From Pelargonium tetragonum (Eukaryota > Streptophyta > Magnoliopsida > Geraniales > Geraniaceae): a DNA stretch of 64,000 nucleotides. How positions within the stretch are numbered: the first letter of the stretch is position 1; each line of letters opens with the position of its first letter. A model generated the notes under the pieces. The model worked only from the letters and a program-made list of their open reading frames with translations. It was not told where the DNA came from and made no database searches. The DNA is taken from assembly GCA_036897445.1 (NCBI GenBank), contig JAYMTL010000011.1, positions 167,443 to 231,442 on the forward strand, in the 5' to 3' direction. Below, piece by piece: positions 12,421 through 26,430 of the stretch. A program made the translations under genes and the position numbers.

Positions 12421-15400
12421 TACAGAGTTTCCTGTTTACACCATAACTAAGCAGAATCCTAATACCTAATATAAGTAAGTTTTTAATGCTTTATTAGATG
12501 ACTTCTAAAATGGGAAACCGGTTCTTTTTAAATAGAATCAATTACAAAATACAAATACTGGTCTAAGACAGGACTATAACTATAGCTTGCAGTTTTTCTA
12601 GAACTTTTTTTTGTACCCCTAAAATTGACAACGAGGAGTATCGAATGAAGTATCCTGTAGTCTTTTACCTAAAGCAAAATTAGAATTCTGTGTATTTCCG
12701 TAAAACCCAAAAAATTCTTAGGTAGCGCTCTTTTATTGATAGAGTGTTTCCTTCTTTAGGGTTATTGTAAAAGCAGAGCCGCTTGGGGAAGACTTCTATC
12801 GGGTGTCTAAGATTTATACTTAGAAGCAAGCTAGCAAAATGTAAGGAAAAACTAACGGTTATATAAAGAGTATAAAAAATAAGAGTATATTCAGATAGTT
12901 TGTATAACTAAACAGTGGTATCAATGAAAAAATCCACTTTGGCTAGTAAATAGGATTATAATAATATAAAAAACAGTAGCTAACCAGAAGCCGAAACGTC
13001 TAATAAAAGCTACCGAATTGAGAACTTGCGGTAATAAGAGATTCCTTTAATAGATTTAAATCCGTGGTACTTACTGTACTGGTCCTCAACATAGGCTTTG
13101 CCTTTTTCAAAACTTTTGCATTAACATTAGTATATAAAAAAAGTCCTTTTAATTTCAAAAATATCCTACTTCTTTTTTTAGAAGCAGAGTATCCTATTAA
13201 AAACTATAAAGCTTCTCTCGAGTCGTGCCCAGTTTATTAAGATCCAATTTTACTCATTTATATTTATATTGTACTACCTAAATTACGCGAGTAAAGAATT
13301 GACTGGATATGCTTTGCCAAAACTACTCTTTGGTAATAAAGTTACTAAAAGTCCCAATTCTCCTTTGAACATTCTGGCAAAATCTCTTCGAAAAATAGCT
13401 ATTGACTAAATTAAACAGTGCGAGGTTATAAAAAGTAAGAATTATCAATCAATTCGACTAAATCCCGAAAATAGGAAATCCCCGGGACTCTTTAATATGG
13501 TAGCGCCCGGCTTGAGCTATCTGGTGCAAATAATTGCAAATAATCTCATTGACCCGTAATTTTGGACGTGTACTTTATTTTTGTGTAATTTTAGGCTAGT
13601 TTCATTTTAATATCAGACGGTTTAAAGTTCCAAGGTTGTCTTATAGTGCAACTTCTAGTATCTAACTACGGGGGCCCTCGGCAAAAATAAGCCCGAAAAT
13701 TCATTTGCAAGGCCTTTTCCGTACTCCTTTTAAGTTGGAAGATTTTATAGCGGGACCTGCAGACAAAGAAATAACAGTTAAATTAGGTTACTTATCTAAG
13801 GGGTTCCTCTTAAAAATAACTTTTCCTACTAGAAATTCAAATTTAAAATTAAGTTGAATCGGCTATAAAGAGAAGGTTTTGCCTTCCTTCCCGATCGAGA
13901 ATAAACTGAGGTTAATAGATAGTCTAAAATTCCTTAAAAGGCAGGGTACTGAGTACTGAAAGGGCTCTTAATAAGCATACTGCTGGAATATCGATGTAAA
14001 ATACCCTTTTTTATAGGTCTGATTCCTACAATACTTCGTTTGAGATTAGCAAGAGAACCTAAAAGCAATCAATCTGGTTATGCATCATAGGCACTTACTA
14101 AAAAGGGATTTTCTAATTTACTAAGCTTATTATCCGCACAATAGAGATTCGTGCCAATAAAAGTGCCAAATATATTCTGTTATACTTTATTTTAGTTCCA
14201 GGAAGAATAGATAAATAATATACTCTAATAGACCATAACAAGAGCAAATTAACAACTTATATACTAAAGAGTAAACTGGGCGAGCAGCACGCTTGAAGAT
14301 TACAAGGGCTCATAAACTAGTAGTGAAGGGAAGCTGGGGCTTGTGTTTATCCCCCGGGATATGGGGGTACAGTTAAAAGTATGCTATATAATACAAAAAG
14401 AGCGTATTACACAAATAGATGGATCTTACTATAGTCCAATCTTTATTTTATAATATTTTTTATAATACGCCCGGTATTCCGTTTCAGTAAATAAAAGAAT
14501 CTTTAAAATAGTAAATTAGGGCTCTTTACAATAAACAAAGTCTTATATATACCAACATATCCATACAACTCTTTCTTTTATCCGGAGTTTAACTCATCAT
14601 AATTCGATTCTGAGTCAGTACTCAATTTGTTAATTTATTGAGTCCCTTATAGCTCTTCAATCATAAGATCTCGAGGAGAGATAAGGACATACAGACACCG
14701 CTTTTTAGGTTTAGTACCTTCTGGAATCCCAGATATATTTAAAGGTTTCCTGGAAGCGTAAAGGGCCCCGCGTGTTTTTGTATTTACCCTTTTTTTCTGT
14801 ATGGAATCCTATAGAGTCAAATACTTTTAAGAAAGAATGCCTGAATCGCAAAAATAAGAAAAGAAACTCATAGTTTACTTTTCATAAAGCTTAACCTAAT
14901 TTTAGCTAGAAAAGGAACCCCTAACTAAAGTAAAGAACCCTTATTGGATATTACAGAGTTTGTAGCTTATAACGGAATCCTGCTTTCTCTTGCTTTTCAA
15001 GTTAACCTTTGCTTTGTGAAGATTCTAGTTTCGATTTGTATCAAATAAGTGACTCACATTTTCGATAGGAGTCTTTTTTCTTCTTGTGTAACTAAGTAAA
15101 CCTGGGGTTGAACATATAAAAAGTAAGAGTTTCTAGCTAACAAATTCTTATGCTAGTTAATTTAGCTTCCAAAAATATACCTGAATTTGCTAAACTAAGC
15201 CCTGTTAACTTCATAGCTTGACTGGAGAGAGTCCTTTAACAAGCTTAGGACCTACAAAAAAACGAATATTTTATTCTTTAGAAAAAAGGAATAACTAGAA
15301 AATTCTTTATTAATTGAATTTGACTTTTTACCCAATCCTGCCTTAATAAAATAAAAAGTGTAGCTCTAGTTTACTTATTAAAGGGTTTGAGGAGCATTAA

Positions 15401-15900
15401 AAAAAAAAGGATAAGGCGTAAGTTTATGAGTTTTAGTGCAGTTGTTTTATAAACAATATACTAGAGCCCACTTTTTTGTAAATAAGTTCAGCTAAATTAG
15501 TAGGAGCGGGAATAATACTATCTATAAACTTTAACTCTCTAGCATTCAATACACACGATTCTAAAAAGCATGTAAAGTAAGAAACTTTCTCGAAAAGGGT
15601 CCTAGTTGCAAAGGATTCCTATGAAATGGCAAATTTGCTAATTTGGAAATATCAAAAAGAGGGAGTCTCCTTACATATTAATACTATAGCCAACCAATCT
15701 AGACCTCTTTATTTATAACAAATGGATATTGTACAATCCGGACTTCTAACTTTTTTTTTATATTAAGAGGGATTCTTGAGACAGCCTACGGGCAAGCCTA
15801 TTTAAATAAAAGAAAGGGGGAAACTCATATAATCGTATGTTTCCTTTATTACATTTAAGTTAGAGATAAGAGTCAAAAATTATACAAATTTATAGCTGAC
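12421..15900. other. Background AT-rich DNA, no gene
   Basis: It holds the cores GGGGCCC (13671) and GGGCCCC (14763), CCCCCGGG near 14351, and the tandem repeat at 13525. An 8-bp inverted pair, GCGTATTA (14402) and TAATACGC (14463), has a 53-nt spacer. Confidence 0.65.
13525..13544 (+). repeat. Two perfect tandem copies of a 10-bp unit
   Basis: TGCAAATAAT is repeated twice exactly. Confidence 0.95.
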
Positions 15901-16660
15901 CAACCCTGCTCCCACGGTTACCGATCATCATATCAGCTCTCTTGTTGTATTGACACTTAAGATAACGGAAACCTCGTCGTGAAGAGCTGTTCCTAATTTG
16001 AGGTGTTCTTAAGTTCCTATATTCTTATATACATTGGAATTGATAAAGAACTAAAGGGTATCCCTCGACTACCATTGATGCTAGCAACACCGGCTAACAA
16101 GCTGCAAGAGAAGCTCTATCTTAAGTCCTTTTCAGTCTATCCTTTTACTGTCAATCAAGAAACTATGGAAAACCCATCCTAACAAACAAAGAAGAGATTC
16201 TGTTTATCTGTATTCGGTATCCTAAATTCCTTAGGTTCGTTTCCTGCTGGCACAGAGAAGATGTGGTTATTATATTTCGGCTCCTGCTAAATAAATAGAA
16301 TTAGAACAAGGAAGATTTCTAGTTGGGAGTTTAAGATAGCTATTACAGTTGTTAATGAGTTTTAAGAGATTTAGTTCATTTTTTCATTTCAGGTTAGTAA
16401 GAAAGTTAGTACTCGACATAACAACCAAGATCATTAGCTACAGCAGAAAGGAGTAACCTACTCTATTGGGAATCCTTAAGACAAAAGCTTTTAGATATAC
16501 TCGAGGACTTTTCAAATTAATTAAAGAAATAAGACAAACCCAACCCTTTCTCATTACTAGAGCAAAAGCCGAAATTTCTACTAAAAAGTCTTCCGAGATT
16601 ATTAAAAGGGGAGAATGGAAACTGAAGAGAGCTTAGCCTTGAGGGCAAGGGTTAACTGTC
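15901..16660. other. Core-poor island, mixed composition
   Basis: It has fewer GC cores than its flanks and more TTAAG, CAAGA and AGCTA words. No gene was recognised. Confidence 0.4.
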
Positions 16661-17896
16661 TTATTATTCATAGGAGAAAGCGCTTTCGTTGTTTGTTAAA
16701 AAGAAACTCTTTTTATTTACAATGGGCATAGAATCTACAACTCGGGTGTGTACTAATAAAAACAAAGGACATAAGAAAGAAGGTATAGCTCCTACGATAC
16801 TTATACGGAAGTAAGGAGTTTCCCGTTTTAATCAGGAAAATTGTAACTAGATTTTTTACTGAACAGGGTGTTTAAACAAAGTAACTAAGTCGGGAGCAAG
16901 CCCCCTAGGATCCCTTTTGAGAAGCTGGGTTGTTGATATTTTAATAGGGGAGAAGTACAAGAAACGCTGTTAGAAATTTTTAAGTAATGCAAGGCGTAAA
17001 AGATTTTAAATATAAGGATAAAGTAGAAATTCTAATCATAGTAAGAATTGTAAACGGGTTCAAGGCATTTACATTTAAAGGGGGAGTCTATTCAAGCATT
17101 TTTAGCTTCTCAATCACAGGGAAAATCTTATAGCTAAGTTAGTGACCCTTACCTTTTTTATACTAAACAAATAAGCCCTCATTCGTTTTTACAAGAGGAA
17201 CGTAAGTTATATATAAGTGTCTTTTTCGTTACTTGGATATTAACTGTTTCTTACTTTTTCTAGGAATACTCATTCAGTAGTCTACTTAATTGAAGTTAAC
17301 GCAAATTTGTCAGATGTAAAGCAAAAAGGTAGCTAAACAGGCAATAACGGAAAGAGTATAGCTGCTTTAGAATTTAGAAGTGCTAAGAATTCCAGTACCC
17401 AGTAGTAGGAATCCTATTTTGTCGAGGTACAGTCCAATTTCCTTGTTTATGATTGTTCCAGTATAGTATCTAGAAAGGTGTTAAATGAAGGTTATTTCAA
17501 TTTACACATTCCTGTAAGCAGGTATTTTATTAAGATTAAGCATTCCGCACCTAAACCCTAAAATAAATAGAAGTAGAAGCTTGCGAACTGTAAAAAAGAA
17601 AAGATAAAGATATTGGCACACCACCCAATCAGTACTTATCTTTCTTGGGTTAGATTTATTTCATAATGCATAATATAATGGCCCTATAAAGAAATAAAGA
17701 ATTGTGAATACTCAAAGTCTTAATTTAAGAAAAGACTTTTAAGCACTTCTACAAAGAAACTGCATAATTCAAACCCACAGTGTACTTCTCCTTTTCGGTA
17801 TATGGTGAAGTTAGGTTGTAGGTATTCCTTTATCTCATACTTTTCTATTTTATCTTGTTTTTTCAGATAAAAAGCTCTATAGGTCCCCCTTTTTCC

Positions 17897-17918
17897 AAGG
17901 TTTAGTATACTAAACCTT
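17897..17918. repeat. Perfect 22-bp palindrome
   Basis: The half-site AAGGTTTAGTA is followed directly by its exact complement, centred on TATA. The outer AAGG/CCTT matches the ends seen on many GC-core sites in the window, but here the middle is AT-rich. A run of C and T (17885-17896) lies just upstream. Confidence 0.95.
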
Positions 17919-20232
17919 AAAAATAAAAACGGTTAAAGATTCACTTTCTCGAGCTCTCTAAAAGGTAGGAAGTTGAGCTAATATCTCGCCTCATTCTTAG
18001 TTTGTCAAAATTATTAGTAACAAAAAGACTCTAAAAGTTCGTACCGGGTAGGTTGGGCTCATTTCTATATCTAAAAACCTAAACAGCTCCCGAAAAGCGT
18101 TGGCTGAGAAGATGTTTTTTTATAATGAATACCGGGCGCTAATAACTTACCTTTTTATTGACACTAGCTTTAAAAAGGAAGTTGTATTCTGCGCTGTATG
18201 TTATTTGGTTATTATTTATACTACAGTAACCCAGGTTTTCGGGATAAAAGGATACTCTCTAGGGCCCGGCAGTACAAAATTACCCGCTTCTCTTTAATAC
18301 ACTTTTTTTGTCTTATTCAGAGGGATATTCAAATATCCTAGTTAATACAACAGTAAAAAAGCTTTTGATGGGGTATGTGACTTCGCTTAAACCAGTTGAG
18401 ACTCACTATTGAGGGGGCTACTTTTATAAAAAGAGGGGAATAAAGAAAATAAGAGGTTGCGCTCTAAAGGGATCCTTATGTGCAAGTTCAAAACCGAGAT
18501 TCTTCTTAAAAAGAGAATTTAGGCTGGGAATAAGGAAAGCAAAAATCAATTTTTTGTTTGGACAGGGATATCACTTACTCTTTAATTTGTGAATATAAGA
18601 ATAGAGCCCCCTTCAGCTAAAGCGTCTACCTATTTCGGTAACAAAGAGGGGTTTTTTATAAATTAAGAACTCTTAGATACTTTGTTATTTGTGGATTTTT
18701 TGGGAAATTTTAAATATAAAAGAGGGTACTTAGATCTTCTAACTGGCTTTGTAAAAGCAAAAAGGTATCCCTTAATTAGGAGTAGCCTTCTCTTTTTTGT
18801 TTGTTAGAGTATTAGAAATCTCGTTTGTAAAGTAAATAGTATGCCAGGTTCTCTAGTAAAAATCTTTCGGTAGTAGCTCCATATAAATTACCGATTTAAG
18901 TAGGTTCAAGAATTACAATGATAATATATAAAAAGGTAGGGATTTGCTATAGTGTTTTTATCCAGTCCAGGTATGAACCTTATTAAAGTTATTTTTAACC
19001 GCAGTCAATTTTGATTCGTTAATTAATAATATTATGTACAAATAGTACGGGCTTATTTTGGTAATTTTGTCAAGGGAATTTTGACTTCTTAGAAAGGAGG
19101 CTTTTTTAGGCTTCCGCAGTATGGAGGTTCCCGCCTAAGTTTCTTCTGTTTATATAACTTTATGCAATATACCCTTAAAACTCTAGGAGTTAGGCCTATC
19201 TGATTTCGGTTGTTAAGTCTAAAAAAAGGAGTGTCTCACTCGCTTTATACATAGAAGCTCCTCAACTTTCTACGGGCCCTATAAAAAAAAAGGTATAGCA
19301 TTAGACTTCTTCTGAGAATATTTTATATCGTACTAAACCCGTTTTTTCCTAGTGAACTTGCACAAAGTTAAAGGGTCAATATCCTCTGCTAAACCTTCAT
19401 ATATCCTCGTGTATTAATATTGAAAATTATCTCTTTCAAGGCAACTCCTATTTCCAATATATTTATCTATTTATTATTATTACCCTTCCTCCGGAACTCT
19501 ATTATAGAGTAAAATCTATCTTTTTTTTTCTTAAACTTTATTAAGGGGTTAGTATAAGTCGAGCTTTGCTGTATACCAGGAATTATAAAATTACCACTAA
19601 AATTACAAAGGGCTAATACTTCTCCGACCTAAGTCTCCTTTTTTTGACAAAAGCTCAGTGCCCCGGATTCAATTAGAGTGAAAGCCTAATGAGTACTAAT
19701 AAGTAAGCGTCCTGGTTCAGACTTATTACCTATACCTACGAGGGGCCCATTTAGTTAGCAGAATCTCGAAAACAACTTGGTAATACACTATATTTCACAT
19801 ATTTGTGATTAAATAAGTAAAAAAAAATAAGAGCATTTCCAGGAGATCTCTTTATATTTAAGGGAGACCCGCTTTTATTTATTAAAATTCCTTTAATACT
19901 GCACAACCCCCTTGTGATGGAGTTATTCCCGCTAAAGGAACTCAGAAAATAGGAGATCCAAAAAATTTAGTACCGATCAAATTCATTTTTATAAAACCTC
20001 TTTCGTAGGATACATTTCTATAAAACTAAACCGGAGTGTTTACCGGTGGGTGCTGCTTAAAAATACAAGTTTATTTAAGCAATTAGATAGGAAAACTCAA
20101 TATAGAATAAATAGTTTATGTGGGAGGTACAATAACCGCGAGTTTATAAGTGGGGTTCTCTTTAGTATCCCTCATCTTCACTCAAGAATACTAAAGAAAA
20201 TAGGGGGGGTAAGAGCTTAACCGGCCGGCGTG

Positions 20233-20246
20233 CTCTATACTCTATA
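20233..20246 (+). repeat. Two perfect tandem copies of a 7-bp unit
   Basis: CTCTATA is repeated twice, a few bases after the GC palindrome CCGGCCGG at 20221-20228. Confidence 0.9.
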
Positions 20247-21514
20247 CTAAAGTAGTCATTTTAAGAAAGTGGTATAATTATAATAAAAGGGATGTTCTCT
20301 TTGCGGGCAAGGGGGCTTTGTTACATTCATATTTTTAAAAGTCTTTGGCAGAGTGTATAAGAAACTATATACCCGAAAGGTTTCTTTTATTCGAGAAGGC
20401 TCTAGGAGAGCTCCTGCTTACTAGACAGGTGAGGCCCTTAGAACTGCCAAAACGACATAAAGCAGTGTTATATTATTAATATTAATAAGTCTTTTAGTGT
20501 TTTTCCGGTTTTATTTTAAGACACAGAGCTCTTTTTTTAAACCCACACGGGATTCCTTCGCGGGACCTTAACTAGGACTCTTCATTTTTGTTAGACTAGA
20601 GCTAGGGCAATATTAAAAGTAGGAACCAGAAAGACTTAGAATAATCAAATAAAAAGGAAAGGAGTAGGGTGTCATTATAACAGACCCGCGGGATTCCGGT
20701 ATTTTTTTGATCGAACTTTTCCTGATACTATAAATGAGAACCCTTCTGAGTCAAAAGCATTGCAAGATACTTCAAGAGTATCTCTATGCGCTCCGTAAAA
20801 TATATATAGGATCAAATTCAAGAACTTTTAGTTTAACACTTACCCCTATCTTATTCTGCAAGAGTATAAAGCATGGGAGTTAAGCGATCTGAAGAAGATA
20901 ATATCTTATTTGTAGTATCTCTTTTCGACTTTTAATTCTGCAGTTTTTATTTAAAGCACTAAAAATATCCTTGCATTTCAATTTTGTAAGAGCTCCTTAT
21001 GGATTTGTTCCAGTCAAGAGAATTCCTATAAAGCATTAATTGGAGCTTGTTTATTAGTTGGAACAGAGTTCAAAGAAACGGAAGGGGATGCCCTATTTAA
21101 ACCCCTGTACCGGATACTACGCGAGTTTTTTTGACACAGCGAATTTATATTGTGTAACAAGGTCTTAGTTATAGACTGGAAATGCCGAGCCTTTTTCTAA
21201 GAGGTGCTCCCTCATCCATATTAGATAGATATCCTAGTACTTATATTTGACCTTTAATGTGCAAGGAATTTGACTTTTATCCCGGCAGTCATAATTTCAC
21301 TATAATAATTAAATATTAAGGATTGGGAAAGAAATCAGAGCTGCTTAAAACACAGTAGGGTAGAGCATAAAGAAAGAAAGTTAGCAGTCACCCCGATTTT
21401 TGTACTTCAATTATTCATATGAACTGCTTAGTCTTAGTATTTCTTTCCTTACCTTAGATTAAAAGGCACAAATTCCTTATTAACACAAAATGCAACTATA
21501 CTACTGATTACTAA

Positions 21515-21544
21515 ACCTTTAACAAGGTATAGACCTTTAACAAG
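21515..21544 (+). repeat. 12-bp direct repeat, 18 bp apart start to start
   Basis: ACCTTTAACAAG occurs at 21515-21526 and again at 21533-21544 with six bases (GTATAG) between them. Confidence 0.9.
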
Positions 21545-22426
21545 AAAATCTTTGCTAAGAGCTAAGAGAAGGGCCTCTAAAGCAGAAGTAAATTACTAGT
21601 TTACTAAGAAAATCCTAATTAGTTAAGCAACGTCCAAGAAGCATCTCTATCTCCTACGCGACTATAATAAATTTCTCGCTTTATTGCACCGGGTTCTGAA
21701 ACTCTAATTATAACCTGTTGTGTTTAATTATTTAATTTTAGCATTTCCTTTGAACTCGTGCATAGCGGTCGGAAAATGAAGGAATAAATTGGGAATTTCA
21801 GTTAAACGAGCTTCCTACAAAGCTTCATTTCTACTCACAATTAAGAGTTAAACTGCAAAGGAGTCTTCAAATAAGGGACATAATACAAAAATGAATAGGA
21901 GTTTTGGGTATCTTAAATAAGGATCTCCAGTGGATTTTTAAGTACTAGACTACGAGGAGCTTCCGTCAACAAGGGGAGAAGAATTTATGCGGTTTACTTA
22001 TTTCCCGGACTCTATTTCTGTTCGTGAATTCCTTAAATTTTAGTTTAAGCATGAGCTTAATCTCATCTCGTGCAGAAGGGAATAGGCGGATTTTCCTGTT
22101 AAACTACCCTAAGAGCGGATTCCTATGAAGAATTTACTAACGCAAAGGAGTGGTTTTTAATTTCTTACCATTTCTGTAAAAAAATTTTTATTATGTACCT
22201 CGACCTAGTAGCTATTTTCCGATTGTATTGAAGCCTATGAGTTTTCTTATTTATTAAAAACGTTCTCATTTTAGATATTGTTAACTTTCTTTGAGAAAGG
22301 GAGCCCTAACTTCTCTAAGAGAATTATCCTGATATAAAAACCGGATATAGAACCGATATCCCAGGGATGCTCACTTATTTTGCTTTTTTGACAATTCTGA
22401 ACAAAGTATTTAGTGCTCTCTGATGA

Positions 22427-22434
22427 GGGATCCC
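22427..22434. repeat. GGGATCCC core
   Basis: One of four GGGATCCC sites. The others are at 2128-2135, 9215-9222 and 24790-24797, and GGATCC cores occur at roughly a dozen more places. All lie in background-type DNA, not in the skewed islands. Confidence 0.9.
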
Positions 22435-24266
22435 TAGTGTACAATTACAGGACAAATCCTGAGGAATCGGTCGGTAGTCTTTAATAGAGTGGTGCTCGCC
22501 AAGATACACCCGGTAGAGTCTTTTTTGAAACCAAGATTCTGGGGAAGTTTTTATAACTTCATTTCATTAAATAGTTAGCCCATTAAGTAAGTTGGATGTG
22601 TTTTCTCTGACGGGTTACTTATTATTTTAATTTATAGCTATAGCTTAAGGTCGTTCCTAAAAGTATACTTGTTGGGCAGGTTTTCGAGCTCAAGATTTGA
22701 GTACACCCTGAACCAAAAATGAGTATACCCTTAACTAACACTTTACAGCGCCGATTGAAGGAGCTTTTACTTACGAGGGGAAAATTTATCTAATTAATAT
22801 TTCTGTAAAAGTCTAAGGTTGTAATCCAAAAAGACAAACCTAAAAAAAAGTCCTATTCTATTTAAGAAACAAGCCTACTAGCGAAAGCAAGTATTTGTAA
22901 TTTATATCAGAAAGGGCAGTACTTAGTGACTTTTAGAAAAGAGGCCCAGTAAAGGCTATTTAGATTTTTGAGTAAGGCAGTAATTTCTTAGTGCACGGAT
23001 AGAGTTTCTTATTTTATAACACACCTAGATACTTCTAAATACGACTTTTTTGCTAAGGAGCCCCCTGTCTAGCCTCTCTCCAGCCAGTTATAAATCAAGG
23101 AAAGGGCTCGAGGGAGTTTCGTAAAGAACTTTTTATTTTAGCTTTTTATTCCAATGTATATAATAAAGTCTAGTTTACCCATAATGTTTTTGAGTGTATT
23201 TTATCTAAGATCTCCGATAGCAGTCTACTGCGGGAAATGAGCAACCCCGGATAAAGAATAAAGAACTCTTACAAAAGAGGACTCACTTTCCGGTATCTTT
23301 TGAAATTAAAAACAAGGACCCCTTTATCAAATTATAGAGCTGAATAGAAAGATACCCTTAAGGTTTTGTTTGCGTGTTTATTTGGGGTGTCGGAATCAGA
23401 ATAAGATACAGCTAAATTAAAAAAGAGAAGAAATAGAAATTTAGTACCGGGGATTCCAATGTATGGAATGTAACTAAGGCACTTCTCTGTCACTATAAAA
23501 AAGCGCCGCCCTAACGTCTCACAAGAGTTTTTTTAAAATAGAGAGCGAATCCCAGCCTATATCATCAAGTTTGTTTAGTTCAGAAGCCTCCTTAGTAAGG
23601 TAACTTTAATTCTTGTTTGCACCTTTTTAATCCTGTTTTGATTCCAGTTATTTCCATAAAATTTTTAAAGCCTAAAATTCTATTTTATGATGTATAAGTA
23701 TCCAGTTTACTAGGACCTAATTGAATAACCGATCCTTTTATTTAAGGATTTAAAGAACCCAAGGAAAACCCTCTACAATACTAAAACAAAAACCTAACAT
23801 AAGGGACTGCTAATAAGCCCATTTCCCCAGGGAAGCGCGTCCTACTAAGTTACAAAAAGAAAAGAGATACCTTTTTCTTGAATTATACTACTCAGCCATG
23901 CAGTTTTGTATGTAATTCCAAGGTCTCCACTCTCTATTTGGATTTATTTGCTTAAAGTGCTGCGTGTAATTATTCTCTTAACAAGAGCTACTCCTATATC
24001 GAAGTGAGTTTTTCATTTAAAAGTTAAAGAGCTCCATGCTGATATTTATCTTTTGTTTTTAGAGCGGTAGCGGTACAAGTCTGTGCTTAAAATTTTACTC
24101 GTATTCTAGTTATGTATTATGTACCCTTTTTTTTACTGCAACAAAATTTATCAGATCGAATTTTATTATACCGAATGTGGAAGGTGTCTTAAAGTAATAG
24201 AAAATTCCTTGAACCATGCAACAAAAGAAAGGTTATAGCAAAAGTAAATACACGCCTGGTAAAGGC

Positions 24267-24298
24267 CTCTTTATATGTGTTTTATTGCTCTTTATATG
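24267..24298 (+). repeat. 11-bp direct repeat, 21 bp apart start to start
   Basis: CTCTTTATATG occurs at 24267-24277 and 24288-24298. Confidence 0.9.
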
Positions 24299-25480
24299 AT
24301 TAAAAGAGCCGCCCCAGACATGGTATTTCAATGTATTTATATTACCAAACCAAAAAAGTATTGACTTCGAGCTTAGAAAACTCGTTAAGGGTAAAAGACT
24401 TTTTTTTACTAGACTACGATACTATAATCTAGGATGCTTCCTTTTTCTTAAGCTCAGGTTCCACTTATAACAAAGGGAGAGTCAGAATCCTCGTCAACCC
24501 TGCCTGCGTTTCCCGTTGTGACTGTAGTTAAAAATCTCCGCTTTATTTAGAATGTCCCAATTATGTTTAAGGATTCAGCATCAAAAATTTTGATACAAAA
24601 ACGGGACGGGGTAGAATCTCATAAAGATTTTCTAGTTTCGGGATACAAATAAGAAAGATTTTATATAAGCAACAACCGAAAAGGAGTCTCTTTAACTGAC
24701 TTCGCTTGCCGGTACCTTTAGAATTCAAATTCTAAATAAATATAAGCGCTCTTAGCAACTTCTTTTTGAAACCTTGTAACATTTGATCTGGGATCCCCAG
24801 GGAAACTCTTATGGCATCCTATTTACTACATATTGAGGAGCCTCCTTAATTGGCAGATTAACCCTCTATATTTCATACTGAAACCCGCAATTCCCCGGCC
24901 CCTTTGATTTAAGAAGTCGTTTATAGGACAGAACCCATAAAGTTTTTCGTTTACTATAATATAAGCTGAGAATCTAACGAATAGAGAATAGTAAAGCTTA
25001 ACGGAATAAGAAGATAAGAAGAAGTAAGCCAAGAAGTCTATACAGGTGGGGTGTAATTAAAGAGTGGCTTGTTCCTTTGTTTATAGGTTTCCTATTAAAG
25101 TTCTAAAGCTAGGAAGCGCGGTGTTCTATTTGTAATGATCCCTAAAAACCTTGTTTCTAAACAAGGAATTCCAAGTAAAAAGGTTAAGGAATTTCTCTGT
25201 TCTGTATTCCGTATAAACAAGGTCAAACCTAAGAGAAGAGTTTAGTAAAGGATATGCGTCTATTTGATTAGTAGCCTCTTAGAAATTAGGAGGGCTCTTT
25301 AATATAAAAAGGGACGCGGGTTCTAAAAAACTAAGCTTAAAGCTGGGAGTCCGATATCCTCTTTTCCGGAATTCCTTTTAGAAGGCAATAAGTAAAAAAA
25401 GAAGCATTCAAATTCTGATTTCTTTGGTATTTTCTTAAGAGGTCTCCGTTTCTCTAGAATCGCTAGGTTTTATAATATAA

Positions 25481-26430
25481 CTAAATGTTTCTTTTATTTT
25501 ATGCTTTTAAGGAGAGTTCTAAAATCAAGGTATTAGAAAGACAGGATATACTTTAGAAGAGGAACCCCAGTAAAAAGGAAGAGTATAGCTGAGGGGACTG
25601 ATAGAGTTAAACTAGAAAGATTTCAAGATACAGAGTAATCAGCAGCAGAAGAGTATGAAAGGGATACAGATACAAAAAAAGGGGAGGGTTGTACAAGTAG
25701 GGGTTTGAATAAGAAAGGTGGGGTTACAGCTATAAGGGGTAGTGCTCCCAAGAAAGGAGGTCTAGCTAAGAGGATACGTATAGTGTTATTAAGAAGATAG
25801 GTGTTACAAAGACTAAGGTTATCATCAAGACAGGGTAGGATGGATTAAAGGAAATTCTTGGATCGATTGCTCCTCTGGGAATGGAATGAAGTAGGATAAA
25901 GCCTATAAAAAAGAAGAATTAAGTCTTAGGTATTTCCAGGTTAGCTGGTTTTTTTCTAGGTGTTGGGGGGTATAATACTAGTACTCTCTTACTTTTTCTT
26001 CCCTTCGCGTTGCTGCAGTCAGGTAAATTACTGTTTCTCTAAGCAAGCTTACCTCTCCTATCTGTAGTACTAACAATTAAAGAACAAAAGAACTCCCTTA
26101 ATACTAATAACTAATACAATAACATGATGTCCTACTTACTATACTAGGGAATAGAAAAAGTAATACAACGGCTCCAGTAACTCCCAGTCTAGAAGAAAGG
26201 TACAGGCTGGAATAAGAGGAGTAAGCAAGTAAGCGAATAAGCAGTGGGGAAACCTCTGTAGCTAATGTATTCTGGTTCCTTTTTTAGGTAATAAAAGAAG
26301 CTTTTTGTTTAAGAATTTCCAGCCAGTAAGTCTAAGGCGAGGGTCTGCGGAAGAGAGGATGTTTTCCTATAAATAGAAGGATTTCTTCGTTGTTAAAGTA
26401 AAGTGAGGTTAATTTCTGTGGAAAACTAAC
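25481..26430. other. Purine-rich, strongly G-skewed island
   Basis: In 25681-25740 I count 26 G and 3 C, the strongest skew I checked. Cores are nearly absent from about 25600 to 26200. It carries the second copy of the 19-bp repeat. Stops interrupt all frames. Confidence 0.6.
26255..26273 (+). repeat. 19-bp exact repeat, copy 2
   Basis: It is identical to 2868-2886. Looser relatives with the word CTGTAGCTAGTGTA or its complement occur near 36570 and 49945, which hints at an old, mostly decayed repeat family. Confidence 0.85.

Larger units (their letters stand above)
16661..25480. other. Background AT-rich DNA, no gene
   Basis: This is the longest unbroken stretch of core-studded DNA. It includes GGGGCCC (19742), CCGGCCGG (20221), GGGATCCC (22427 and 24790), the 22-bp palindrome (17897) and the direct repeats at 21515 and 24267. 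Cores are often followed by T runs and ATA, as at 18643-18660. No gene was recognised. Confidence 0.65.

Noticed and set aside
24267-24298. Direct repeats with a short spacer as a CRISPR-like unit
   Set aside because: Only two copies of 11 bp; no further regularly spaced repeats and no cas genes.
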